A DNA stretch of 64,000 nt. It comes from Plasmodium relictum (lineage: Eukaryota > Apicomplexa > Aconoidasida > Haemosporida > Plasmodiidae). The notes beneath the pieces are model-generated. The model made no database searches, was not told the DNA's origin, and worked only from the letters and a program-made list of their open reading frames with translations. Below are positions 20,193 to 31,298 of the stretch, in pieces. Both the position numbers and the translations under genes were made by a program. The stretch spans positions 248,001 through 312,000 of the forward strand of contig NC_041692.1 of the NCBI RefSeq assembly GCF_900005765.1, written 5' to 3'. Within the stretch, counting starts at the first letter, position 1. Each line of letters opens with the position of its first letter.

Positions 20193-23100
20193 TTATTCAA
20201 ATGGATTATAACTATTGAGGTGTTTTGATAATTTTTCTAGCATAGCACTTTCATTAAAATATTCATTATTCATAATACCTTCATTATTACATTCATTAGC
20301 TTTATTTTCATCATTTTCATTTTTATTATTTTCTATTTTTTTTCTATTATTGTTACTACCAATATTATTATTATTATAATTATTCTTAATAAAATGGATA
20401 TTATGATTTAAATTTTTTTTATCATTATTTATAGAATTATTCTTTTTTTTTGAAATTTCTTGTACAGTATTATAATATTTACTTAATATTTCTTTTTCAC
20501 TATAACACTTTGCATTTTTATCCAATATCATATTCTTGTTAATATAATTTGAATTATTTAATGTATTTTCTTTTGCTATTTCATTTTTATTTGTCCCCTT
20601 AATTAATCCCAATAAATATTTTCCTGATGTGTTTATTTCCAATTTTTCATCTCTTTTTTCTTTTTTTTCTGATATATTTTCATTCTCTAAATTAAAATTG
20701 TCCCATTTTTTTGTTGAAGTTTCATTCATTTTTGCACACTTTTTTTTTAAATTATTTTTTTCAATATCACTAATTAATAAGCCATTATGTATATTTTGAT
20801 AATTATTTATGTATAATTCATTATTTAATTTTTTACTGTTTTCAGCAATTAGAGTTACATTATTTTTATTTTCATATTTATTTTTTTGAGTTATTATTTT
20901 ATCTTTTTTCATTAAGGTAGAATTTATATTATAATAGCTATTGTTTTGATAATTTAACTTCAATAAACTTTTTATTTTATCATCTTTATTTTCTTTATTT
21001 TTTGAAACACTATTTGTACTAATTTTATTTTTAACTTTTTGATCAGTACTATCAGTTATATCATATCTAACCAACTTTTTAGCAAAACTCGTATTTTTTT
21101 CTAATTCTTTGTCTTTTCTATCAAAACTATTACAAACATTATTATTATTATTATTTTGTAAAATGAACTTATTATTGTTACTATTTATGATACTTGTGTT
21201 CTTATTTTCCTTTGCATTATAACTACTCAAATTATTAGTATTACTATTTGTCTTATTATTACTATGATAAATATTATTCTCATAGTTATTATTAATATTA
21301 TTATTATTTATTGTGCTGAAATTAATATTAATACTTTTATTATTATTAATACGATTCAATTTATTATTATTATTATTATTATTATCATTTTTAGTATTTA
21401 TATTATTAGTTGCATTATCTTTTTTATCTTCAGTAACTTTATTATTTGTGTTAATGAAATTAGTATGTTGATTTTTCATTACAGTGCTTATAATAAAATT
21501 ATTACATTCATTAATGCTTTTGTTTGTACTTTCAAAATCATTTTTAGAAGAGTTAAATTCATTACTACTTTTTTTATTATTAGAATTTGCTTTATTCATA
21601 TTTGATATATTATTTTTCGATGGCATGTTATTTGTATAATATAGCAAATTATCTATATCGTTACTATGGGAATAGTTATCAGTTTTTGAACATATATAAT
21701 TTTTTTCTTCATTATTACTACAACTGTTAATTGTTTTATTAGAAAAATTATTCATATTTTTACTTAAGTTATAAGTATTTCTAATTAATCCATTTTTATT
21801 AAATTTATTTATATTTTCTTCATTATACACTAGAGGAGTGGTATAATCTTCTATATTATATGTTGATTGAACACCAAATTTTTCTTCATTTAATTTAAAC
21901 ATATCTTCAGCACTCCATCCATTTGAATGATTTTCACCAAATGTTTTGTCATTGCAAGCATCTAATGTTGTATTTCTTGATGGTATGTAATAAATTGATG
22001 AATCATCCAGAGAACAACCTGCATATTTCTTTATTTTCTTCTTAAACCTATATAAATCTTTTCTGTTATCGTATAATTTGTTTTTATTGCCGTATACATG
22101 GATTTGAAAATTCTTTCTTTTATCAATATCTTGATCATCAAAACTTCTTAAACCTACTTCTTTTAATCGTAAAGCTGATAAATGCCCCATTCTGATTTTA
22201 TTAAAATTGTATCTATACCTTTTTTCATATATATCTATATCAAGATTTTTAGGAAATGTATTATATGCTTTATACATATGATTATTATTTCCATAATACG
22301 ATTTATTGTTGTTATTTATATTTTTATTTGAAGTATAAAATAAATCATTAGATAGGAAATTTACATTTTTATCAATATTTTTTATATTATTATTGCTTTC
22401 TTTTGATTGATAATTATTACTATCTTTTATAATATTTTTATATCCATTATTACCGTTATTATTTATATATATGATATCTTTATTATAATTTTTTATATCA
22501 TTAGAACTACTATTAATACCCTTACAATTATTAGTTTTATTGTTATTATTATTAACATTATTTATACTGTCATTAACATAATTATTTTCACTTTTTATAT
22601 TATTTAAATTATTTAGTGACAAATTATATATTAAATTATTTTCTATTGTATCATTTCTTCTAAAATAATTAAAATTTAAAGAAATATTTTCTGAATGATC
22701 ATCTTTTTTTTTATTCTGAATAAGTGGTTTTTCCATTAAATTTTTTACTTCTTCCTTTTCATTTTCTTTAAAATTATTATTCATACTTTCTGATAAACCT
22801 TTACAATTTTTATTATCCAATAGATTTTTTATTTTATTATTATCATCAATTCTAGTAGTATTCTTCAGAATGCTATAATAATGACTACCATTTTGAAATA
22901 CATTTATATTATTCTTTTCTATATAATTATTTTCATAACTGTCATTTTTAATAATGCTATTTATGCATATGTTTTTTATTTCTTTTTCATTATTACTGGG
23001 GTTATTCATATTAGTAATATTTTTATTATCGTTACTAAAAATATTATTAACAATATTATTATAAATACTATTATGTATATTATTTGAATTTTCAATACCA

Positions 23101-24299
23101 TAGACATTACTGAAAATATTATTTTTATTTTCTTTAATATGAATATTATTAGGTATATTTTCCAAGTTATGCGTAGTTTTATCTACATTTGTTTTATTAT
23201 CTTCATTATGTTTGTCATCATTTATATAAGAGATACCATCTATATTCATAATGTTGATATCTTTTGATAACTTTTCAATACTTTCATCATCACTCTTATA
23301 TGAACTAAATTTTAATATTTCTTTTGGTTCGTAATCAGCATTTTGAAGGCTTCTAATAACTTTCATATCAATACCAGTGATTTGGTATTTATATGCTAAA
23401 ATACTACCGGACTCATATGAATTTTCTTTTAAAGAATTTTCGCTAACGGACATTCTTAGAATATGTATCCATTTTATTAAATTAGGAATGAAAGGAAAAA
23501 CAAACCATGCATTTATACGTTCTCTTTTATTTTCAAATAAATTATCTTTTTCTTTTAAATCCTGATATGTTTTCAATTTATCTATTTCAAACCAACGAAT
23601 ATCTCCGATTTCTTTTCTTGTTTTTGGTTGAAATTTTGTATCTTCTCTTACACCTGGAATAATAAATAATTTGATCGGCTGATCTTCAATATGAGTTTCA
23701 ATATAGACTTGTTCATCTATATATGGAAATATATCTATCCCTATTTCTTCATAAATTTCTCTACAAGCACAAACAGAATCTTCTTCTAATTCATCAACTT
23801 TACCCCTTGGAAATGCCCAACTATCGGTACTCCATCCTTTTACTAATAAACATTTTTTTAAATTATGATTTAAAAGAATTGCACCTCTTAATGGGATTGT
23901 TCTACAATATCTCCTCCAATTTAATGAAAACTGTTCGTGTGCTGATGGAGGCACATATTTTTTTAAAATTGGACAATCGTCACATATTAAATAACCAAAT
24001 GTTTTTAAGCTTAATTTGGGTAATTTATCTGGGTATTTATCTTGCCACATATCATCATACCACCAGTATGCTTCTTGAATCTGAAAATATAAGTGTACAT
24101 GATCCTTTAAAAGAAATTCTGGTAGTAAAGCTATGAATCTTCCATAACAATCTAACAATGCATCATCTAATAATTTTTTGTCCTTGGCTAACTGTTTAAT
24201 TCTGTGTGCACTAAAGATCTTTGTATTTTTTATATTATTAAAAAATTTACTTTGTGAATTTTTCTGCAATTTGCTGTTTGTGTTTTTTGTTGAATTCAT
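20193..24299 (-). CDS. DCP2: mRNA-decapping enzyme 2 (DCP2)
   Basis: A 1,368-aa protein. The frame stays open a little further upstream, but only to a GTG; the first ATG is at 24299 (MNSTKNTNSK), which I take as the start. Residues of about 35-125 are the DCP2 helical N-domain (box A; LLDDALLDCYGRFIALLPE, QEAYWWYDD). The Nudix domain follows. Its box runs from Gly167 to about residue 189 (GKVDELEE ... REIYEEIGI) and fits GX5EX7REUXEEXGU, with the metal-binding glutamates present. About 1,100 residues of Asn/Lys-rich, mostly disordered sequence follow, with poly-Asn runs. Function by family: hydrolyses the m7G cap, releasing m7GDP and starting 5'-3' mRNA decay in cytoplasmic P-bodies. The conserved patch around residues 680-780 of the tail (RMGHLSALRLKEVGLRSF) may bind partners. 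Confidence 0.95.
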   Translation of the reverse strand: MNSTKNTNSKLQKNSQSKFFNNIKNTKIFSAHRIKQLAKDKKLLDDALLDCYGRFIALLPEFLLKDHVHLYFQIQEAYWWYDDMWQDKYPDKLPKLSLKTFGYLICDDCPILKKYVPPSAHEQFSLNWRRYCRTIPLRGAILLNHNLKKCLLVKGWSTDSWAFPRGKVDELEEDSVCACREIYEEIGIDIFPYIDEQVYIETHIEDQPIKLFIIPGVREDTKFQPKTRKEIGDIRWFEIDKLKTYQDLKEKDNLFENKRERINAWFVFPFIPNLIKWIHILRMSVSENSLKENSYESGSILAYKYQITGIDMKVIRSLQNADYEPKEILKFSSYKSDDESIEKLSKDINIMNIDGISYINDDKHNEDNKTNVDKTTHNLENIPNNIHIKENKNNIFSNVYGIENSNNIHNSIYNNIVNNIFSNDNKNITNMNNPSNNEKEIKNICINSIIKNDSYENNYIEKNNINVFQNGSHYYSILKNTTRIDDNNKIKNLLDNKNCKGLSESMNNNFKENEKEEVKNLMEKPLIQNKKKDDHSENISLNFNYFRRNDTIENNLIYNLSLNNLNNIKSENNYVNDSINNVNNNNNKTNNCKGINSSSNDIKNYNKDIIYINNNGNNGYKNIIKDSNNYQSKESNNNIKNIDKNVNFLSNDLFYTSNKNINNNNKSYYGNNNHMYKAYNTFPKNLDIDIYEKRYRYNFNKIRMGHLSALRLKEVGLRSFDDQDIDKRKNFQIHVYGNKNKLYDNRKDLYRFKKKIKKYAGCSLDDSSIYYIPSRNTTLDACNDKTFGENHSNGWSAEDMFKLNEEKFGVQSTYNIEDYTTPLVYNEENINKFNKNGLIRNTYNLSKNMNNFSNKTINSCSNNEEKNYICSKTDNYSHSNDIDNLLYYTNNMPSKNNISNMNKANSNNKKSSNEFNSSKNDFESTNKSINECNNFIISTVMKNQHTNFINTNNKVTEDKKDNATNNINTKNDNNNNNNNKLNRINNNKSININFSTINNNNINNNYENNIYHSNNKTNSNTNNLSSYNAKENKNTSIINSNNNKFILQNNNNNNVCNSFDRKDKELEKNTSFAKKLVRYDITDSTDQKVKNKISTNSVSKNKENKDDKIKSLLKLNYQNNSYYNINSTLMKKDKIITQKNKYENKNNVTLIAENSKKLNNELYINNYQNIHNGLLISDIEKNNLKKKCAKMNETSTKKWDNFNLENENISEKKEKRDEKLEINTSGKYLLGLIKGTNKNEIAKENTLNNSNYINKNMILDKNAKCYSEKEILSKYYNTVQEISKKKNNSINNDKKNLNHNIHFIKNNYNNNNIGSNNNRKKIENNKNENDENKANECNNEGIMNNEYFNESAMLEKLSKHLNSYNPFE

Positions 24300-25847
24300 T
24301 TTTTTTTTGAAAACTGAATATATATATATCACAACATATACAAGAAAACATGATTCTAATTATTTATTAAAAAATAAAAAGGCATACATATATATATATA
24401 TATATGCACATAAAAAAAAAATTAAATTCTATTTACATAAAATTTATATTCCCAAAAAAAAAAATATAATAAAATTGTTAACAAATTATAAAAAAAAAAG
24501 GATAAAAACATTTACTAAAATTAGCACATATTTGTAATTTAAGAATACTATTGTTTATCATATATAAAAAATATTTAACTACTTAAATTAGTTTTAATTA
24601 TTTTATTCCTTTAAGAATAGGAATATACATATTTCCAAAATAAGGTATAGTTATTTTTAAAAATTCTTTTTATTTTTTAGTATAGAACATGCATTATAAA
24701 AAAAAAAAATTGGAATAATGGGAAAATAAAAAAAAAAAAAAAGAAACAAAATAAAGAAAATAAAATTAAACAAATAAAAATGTGTTAATTTATATATATA
24801 TAAATAAGAAAAATCTTTTTTAAAATATACATATTTATTTATTGTTAAAAAAAAAAAAAAAAAGATAAAAAAGCAAATTTTTTTTTAATTTTTGCGTTAA
24901 TAGAATATTGTATATCATATATGTACATAATATTTTATTGTGTACATTTATTTATGTTTTGAGGAACAATTAAATATTTTTTTTATTTTTGCTTTTAAAA
25001 TATATCATTCAATAAAACTATAATTATTATTAAAAAATTATAAAATAAGATATAATATGGAAGACATAAAAAAAAAAAAAAATAAAAAAAAATAAAATTT
25101 ATATAAAAATATATATTACATAAATATAAAATTAACAATATAATTTATTTTCTTATAGCGAAAAACAAAAAAAAAAAAAAAAATGAATTTGCATATTTAA
25201 TTATAAATGTTCTTTTATTAATAGAATTCCTCTATATATTATTTAAAAGGAGTGATATTCTTCATAAAATTATATTCTTTAAATTCAAGATATATAATAT
25301 TATTACTATTTCTTTTTAAGCTATTAAGCTTTTTTTTTTTTCTTAATTTCCGTATTAATAATATTATGTAAACAAATAAAAGTTGCTATATATTTTTCGC
25401 TTTTAACTATATATATTATATATAATTTTAACTATTGTTTAAATACATATATTCATAATATTTTCTTTTGGCATGTTATTCGAATAAATACATTAAATGC
25501 ATTCCAAAGATTATTTTATAACTAATTATAATAAAAATAAAAAAAATTTGTTTATAATGTACAAAAAAAAAAAAAAAAAATATAAAATTATACTCCAAAT
25601 ATATTTAAATGCATTAACGTATGTGTATTTATTCATTAGGAAAAAGAAATATAAAAAAAAAATATATTTTAAATAAATATATTTTTATATACTATTCCTT
25701 TGTTAAACTTGAAAATTATAATTTTTTTAAGTTTCACATAAAAATAATTACAAATATAAATAAAAATTAATTTTTTGTAAGCATTTTTTACTCATTGCAA
25801 GTTAATATTGGAAGATTGCATATCATTTTTGCATTAATATATAATGC

Positions 25848-25911
<64 letters not shown>

Positions 25912-26938
25912 ATAAAAAATCTTAAAAAGTTTAACTTTTATAAAATTTTTATTAATAAATATTTATATCCATAATTTTTATGTAATCATGTATATCCTTT
26001 TTATTTTTAGATAATATATTATTATGCGACATTTCATGCAGTTTTTTTTAATAAAATTTAGATATTTATTTTTGAAATATCTAGGAAGCAAAATTTATGC
26101 CTATTTAAGTTGTGCATTGATTTTCTTCTTAGCTACATTTTTTTTAAATATATAAGAAAAAAATTGAAACTTGAATACAGAAAAAAAATTAGCAAGTAAA
26201 AAGCGCACATAAAATACATAAATATAGAAATATTTTTATGAATTTATGGCTAACTTTTCTATATTTTATGTATGTGCAAAATACAATTCAATCAAAGAAA
26301 AATATAAAAAGATGTTTAATATACAAGATTTTATTATAAAAAAATAAAAAATAATTATAACATTAGTTTTCTGTGTATACCTTTATTTCACACACTTTTA
26401 TAATATAAAATTTTTTTTTTATATATATATTTTTAAAAACTCTAATTAATAAATGCATATCATCATTTAGCATATATATACTGTATGTGTAGATGAATTA
26501 ACTTGATTTTTCTGAAATAATTTTATAAAAAAATTAAAAAAAAAATATCTAAGAGAGATAAAGCGTTTAAAAACTTTGAATAGTGTAAATATGTAAAGTA
26601 AAAAAATAGAAAAATATTAAAAATAGAAACAAATTATATACATAAATAAAGATTACGGAAAAACAAAAAAAAAATTAAATGATAACTTAATGCTTTATTT
26701 TAGTTTGAAAACTTAAAAACATAATATTTTTAAAATTGAAAAAAAAAATAACAAAAAATGTTTACAATTAAGAAGCAAGAAAAAAAAAAAAATAAAATAA
26801 AAATAAAATAAAAAAAAAAAACAAATATTGAAGTGATAAAATATATAAGTATATATATTTATTTAGAAAAAAATTGTTATATAAAATAAAAAAGAGAGAA
26901 ATAAAAATCCTTTAATAAATATATGCAGTAAATTCCCA
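24300..26938. other. Long intergenic region upstream of DCP2
   Basis: About 2.6 kb between the start of DCP2 and the stop of the GLE1-like gene, both on the minus strand. Dominated by A and T runs; it holds an (AT)n microsatellite at 25859-25908. No coding or RNA gene seen. A DCP2 promoter is expected near its left end. Confidence 0.6.
25859..25908. repeat. (AT)n microsatellite, about 25 units
   Basis: Plain alternating AT run in non-coding DNA between DCP2 and the GLE1-like gene. Confidence 0.95.
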
Positions 26939-28012
26939 TTAACTTCCTACACCTAAATATAATATTTTTTCATCAGGTATTACAACTATTCCTTCAGGTA
27001 AAGTTGAATTTAAATTATCATTTAAGTGCTCTACATATAATTTTTTAATATAATAATCTACAATTTTTTCCACATTAGTTGGTGGTGGTTTATTTTTTAA
27101 TTCTTCTTCTAGAAGTGGCATCAATTTTGTTTTTAATAAAAATAATAAACTTTCAAAATAATTTCCAAATGTTAACTTACAATAATAAGAAGAAACATCA
27201 AGAGAAGAATAAATTAAACAAAAATATATGTAAGTTTTTCTTCTGAAAGCGCTATTTAGAATTTCCGCTAAATAACACCATATTTCTCTTGTGTCATTTA
27301 AAATTATAAAAATTGATAAATGCAATTTAATAAATGCTTCAATTCGTGAATAATTGAAGCAAAGAAATTCATCATTTTGTTCAAGAATTATATCATATAA
27401 TTTTTCTTTTGATAAATATTCAGGAATTTCAAGAAACAAAGGAATGGTATAAATGCATTTATAAGAAACTATTCCTTTGTATATAAAATAAGCTTTTTTA
27501 TAATTAGAAATAATTAACGATAAAAAACAAGAAATTCCCCATATTGATGCTTTTGCTTGATGAATTTTTTCATCATCTAATATTCCTAAAATCCCTTCAA
27601 TTATAGAAAATAAACAATAATCTGATAAATAAACATTATTTAATTTTAATATATCATTATATAAATTTCGTAACATGCAAAAACATTTTAATATTTGTTC
27701 AGTTATGTTACTTATTATATTATTAACACTTAATATAGTTCTTTTTATTGTTTTTATGATTATTTGTAAATTAGTATCGTTTAATGATTCAATATACTTT
27801 TTATAAGTTAACATATATATTAAAGTAAATTCTCTAGCTAAAATACATTTATCTGAATGATAGTTTAAATTATCAAATTTAAAAGAACGAAATATTTTCA
27901 GTCGGGTATGTATATCTACAACATCATCATATTTTATTATTCCTTCATTTAATGCCTTTTTCAGTTCTTCATCTATTTTTATATCATCCTCTTTCCAGAA
28001 AAAAAATTCCAT
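26939..28012 (-). CDS. GLE1: GLE1-like mRNA export factor
   Basis: A 357-aa protein in one exon, ATG at 28012. The C-terminal 200 residues line up by eye with the GLE1 domain. YKGIVSYKCIYTIPLF matches the LYKKCPYSVPFF segment of human GLE1. FIKLHLSIFIILND ... WCYLAEILN matches MIRLYAAIIQL ... WRWLAQILN. The end LPEGIVVIP resembles the closing VPKGF. GLE1 sits at the cytoplasmic face of the nuclear pore and, with inositol hexakisphosphate, activates the DEAD-box ATPase DBP5 to release exported mRNA. The protein is short: it lacks the long N-terminal coiled coil of fungal and animal GLE1. I did not identify the IP6-binding lysines with certainty. It shares a 2.2-kb divergent region with eL24. 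Confidence 0.7.
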   Translation of the reverse strand: MEFFFWKEDDIKIDEELKKALNEGIIKYDDVVDIHTRLKIFRSFKFDNLNYHSDKCILAREFTLIYMLTYKKYIESLNDTNLQIIIKTIKRTILSVNNIISNITEQILKCFCMLRNLYNDILKLNNVYLSDYCLFSIIEGILGILDDEKIHQAKASIWGISCFLSLIISNYKKAYFIYKGIVSYKCIYTIPLFLEIPEYLSKEKLYDIILEQNDEFLCFNYSRIEAFIKLHLSIFIILNDTREIWCYLAEILNSAFRRKTYIYFCLIYSSLDVSSYYCKLTFGNYFESLLFLLKTKLMPLLEEELKNKPPPTNVEKIVDYYIKKLYVEHLNDNLNSTLPEGIVVIPDEKILYLGVGS

Positions 28013-30201
28013 TATATTTCAACTTGAAAAAAAAAAAATAAATTTGTTTTATATTAAAATAAAAGACATTGCGAATTATATTTATTATTCTTCTTATATT
28101 ATTTTCTAAAGCTACTTTTTTACCTGTTTATTTTTTTTTTTTTTTTTTATACTTTAATTTTTGTTTTTTTTATTTGCTAATCCCTATAAGCTTTAATTTT
28201 AAATCAAAATATGTAATACATAAAGTATTTATTTTTAAAGAAATATCCATTTATCTAAATAATTTTTCCTTTATTACAACTTTGCAATTTCTTTATGAAA
28301 ATTTTCATTCTTTTTTTTTTTTTTTATAACATATATTTTTTATCCTTAAAAATATAAGCTATATTTATAGAGACAAATATTTATATCGTAGCTTCTTTTT
28401 ATATACTCCTTTTATATTTTTCCTTTATTGTTCAAAATACATGTCAAATTATATATAACAAAATAAAAAATAAAAAAATAATTATAAAAACGATAATAAA
28501 AATTTTGCATAAAAAGAAAATTATTAGCACATTATATATTGAAAATAAAATATTAAAGTAAAAATATATATATATTTACAAAAGAAATATAAAAAAAAAT
28601 ATATAAGTTTATGTGTATACGAAATGTAATAATACCATTTCATGTAAATAAGAAGTATTTATGAAAAAAATATTCAAAAAAGAAAGGTTAAATATATATA
28701 ATATTGAAAATGAGGTATTCATATAATTGCTTTAAGGTGTGGAAAATTTTTACGAAATAATAATAAATTTTGTCATAAAAACAGAAAATAAGAATAATAA
28801 AATTAATTAAAATCCAATATTTCGTATGTATTCTTTTTGTTTTTAAATTATTATTCTAATTTTAATTTATATTAACAATGAACTTTGCTTATTTTATTAA
28901 AAAAAAGTGTAAATTTATGTTAATATTACCGTGAAAACTAACTTTATTCTTTCAAATGAATTATTACTTTTATTTATAATGAGCTCCTAAATTTTTTATA
29001 TTTAGGAGTTAAAACTAATAATTTATAATGTATATTGCTATTCTGTTGTTTTATTTTATTTTATTTTATTTTTTTTTTTTTTTTTGCCATTTACAAATGT
29101 ATTGGAATGATTTAAATATAAAAAAAAAAAAAAAAAATAGTATTATATATATAATAGAGTGTTATAATATTTATTCCTTTACAAAGTTTTCAAAATACAG
29201 TAATTACACATGCATATTAAATAAGTTATATCTTTGTTTTAGAATTATTTAAAATGAATAAAATAAAGAGGAATAATACTGAATTTTTTTTTTAAATTTA
29301 AATTTACAATTAAAAAATAAATCATAGTTCTCAATAAAATTTTTTTTTATTAAATAATTCAAAAAACAAATATTTATTAACTTAATAACTTTATAGCACA
29401 TCACAATATATATAAAAATGGGGACCAAAGTGAAATGTATTCATATAAATAATTTAATTTTCTACATGTATAAAATAAATTTTTAAAAGTTAATATAATT
29501 TAAAAAATAACTACTCTTTATTTCGTTTTATTAAAAATAAATATTTGTTTGATATTTTACAAATTATTGTAGCATTCTTCCCATATTACTTATCAATGAC
29601 TTTATAAAATACAATTCATAAAAAAATTAAAATTAAAATTTTTTTTTAAATGATACGCACATGAAAGATTCATATACATTATTAAAAAAAAAAGAAAAAA
29701 GAAGTAAAATAAAAAAAAAAAAATAAACGATCAAATAGATAAATATTTAAAATTAAAATAAATTTATATAATTTAATTAGCTATATATATACCTTTCAAT
29801 AAAAAAAAAAAATCAAACAGGTAAACATAAAATATTTATTTTTTTAAATGTATTAAGCAAATATATATATAAATATTGTGTTCTATATGTATATTTAAAA
29901 TAATGAGAAACAATTAGTAAATTTTAAAAAAAAAATTACATATTTACAAAATTATATATATAATTGTATATAACATAGAAAAGGAAGTGTTATTTATATT
30001 ATTCCATTTTTTTTAATGTAGATATGAATAGAAAAAAATATATATATAATTCATTAGTATTTTATTTAATTATTTTTTTTTTTCTTGATAATACTTATTT
30101 AACAATATAAAATATAAAAGTTGTTATTATTTAAAGAATACTTTTATTATTTATTTTGCTTATTTTTATATATATTATTTTAGATATAAAAGGAAAGAAA
30201 A
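28013..30201. other. Divergent promoter region of GLE1-like and eL24
   Basis: About 2.2 kb between two start codons that face away from each other. A+T-rich; short frames here are low-complexity and not credible genes. A perfect inverted repeat lies at 28982-29010 (listed separately). Long poly(dA)/poly(dT) tracts occur, as is usual upstream of Plasmodium genes. Confidence 0.6.
28982..29010. other. Short perfect inverted repeat (hairpin)
   Basis: Arms ctcctaaat (984-992) and atttaggag (29000-29008) pair perfectly over 9 bp around a 7-base loop. A G-U and an A-U pair extend the stem to 11 bp. It lies about 1.2 kb upstream of the eL24 start codon in A+T-rich intergenic DNA. It could be part of a 5' UTR, an unannotated RNA or a chance palindrome. 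Confidence 0.55.
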
Positions 30202-31298
30202 ATGTCATCAATTAAGACAACAGTAAAAACAGAAGCTTGTTCATTCAGTGAATACAGAATTTATCCTGGAAGAGGACAAAAATATATTGCCAAAGATGGA
30301 AAAGTTTATTTTTATTTATCGTCAAAATTTGCTTCTTTGGCACTTCAAAAAAAAAAAGCAGCCAAATTAAGATGGACACAAGTTATTACAGCAAAAGAAA
30401 AAAAATATTTATATATATATTATTAAAGAAATTAACATATATAAATATGGCATAAAATTTTCTAATATATTTTTATAATTCATAGGCGTGGAGAAGAAAT
30501 AATAAAAAAACAAAAGTAGAAGCAACTCAAAGAAGAAGATATAAAAAAACTATAAAAGTTCAAAAAGCTGTATGTGGTTTAACTGTTGAAGATATAAGAA
30601 ATAGAAAAGCATATGTTCAAAGTATTGAAGCAAAAGTAGGAAATTAAAAAAAGAAAAATGAATTAATAATTTATAATGTTTAAACAAATTTAAGAATAGA
30701 AAATAATAAAAAAATTATATAATTTTAATATACGCCTTTTGAAGTTAAGAGTCATGAAAATATAAATATTTTTAAATGTATTTTCATGTAGTTAAACTTC
30801 AAAAAATAAAGAAGGTTTTAAATTTATATATATATAAACAATATTATTTATAATAGAAGTGAATGTTTTTATTTACTTTTTATTATAAGTAATACTGTTT
30901 GCATATAAATATATATACTTTTTTCTTTTTTTTGTTGAATAAAAAGGAGAAATTAATAAAATAAAAAAAACCTAAAATTTATGTTTTTACAATTTTATAT
31001 CTTTTAAAATTATTACATATTTAATCATCTATTTAATATCATTTAATGTATTAATTATATATGTTTATATATTTTTTTATAATTTTATTTTACTTGTATT
31101 AATTTTTTATATGCTTTTTTTTTTAATTCTTTATTATAGAACAAAGCACGCTTAGCATCTAAGGAGAAAGATGATAAAAAAAAAGGAAAAGATGATAAAA
31201 AGAAGAATATAGTACAATTTCAACGAAAAAAAGATCTTAATAAATCTAATAGAATAAATATGGCTAAGACAAAAATGCATAAAATGATGAAAAAATAA
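30202..31298 (+). CDS. RPL24: 60S ribosomal protein L24 (eL24), 3 exons
   Basis: Exons 30202-30381, 30486-30635 and 31140-31298 join to 162 aa (60, 50 and 52 codons, all in phase 0). Exon 1 encodes the compact N-domain (CSFSEYRIYPGRG, then DGKVYFYLSSKFASL and KLRWTQ). Exon 2 continues AWRRNNKKTK and QKAVCGLTVEDIRNR. Exon 3 is the Lys-rich tail, ending KMHKMMKK. The first of the usual zinc-binding cysteines of archaeal and eukaryotic L24e is present (EACSF), but the set is incomplete, as in many eukaryotic eL24 proteins. The protein sits on the 60S subunit and forms an intersubunit bridge in the cytosolic ribosome. The exon 1 donor (CAA|GTTATT) is weak, but the join is fixed by the conserved protein. 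Intron 2 is long (504 nt) and contains a strong hairpin. Confidence 0.97.
30737..30804 (+). ncRNA. Strong hairpin in eL24 intron 2 (possible structured intronic RNA)
   Basis: The left arm at 30737-30762 and the right arm at 30779-30804 pair as TTTTGAAG/CTTCAAAA (8 bp), TTAA/TTAA (4 bp), a small internal loop, and CATGAAAATA/TATTTTCATG (10 bp), closing a 16-nt loop. This is 22 pairs within 68 nt of an intron on the sense strand. Introns of ribosomal-protein genes often host snoRNAs or carry structures for feedback control. I could not find clear C/D or H/ACA boxes, so its nature is open. Confidence 0.4.

Noticed and set aside
24300-24332. Longer N-terminus for DCP2 starting MIYIYSVF
   Set aside because: The upstream codon is GTG, not ATG; the ATG at 24299 is the first one in frame.
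28069-28329. 86-aa plus-strand frame upstream of eL24
   Set aside because: Built from poly-T runs (Phe/Leu) and overlaps the upstream region of the GLE1-like gene; no family resemblance.
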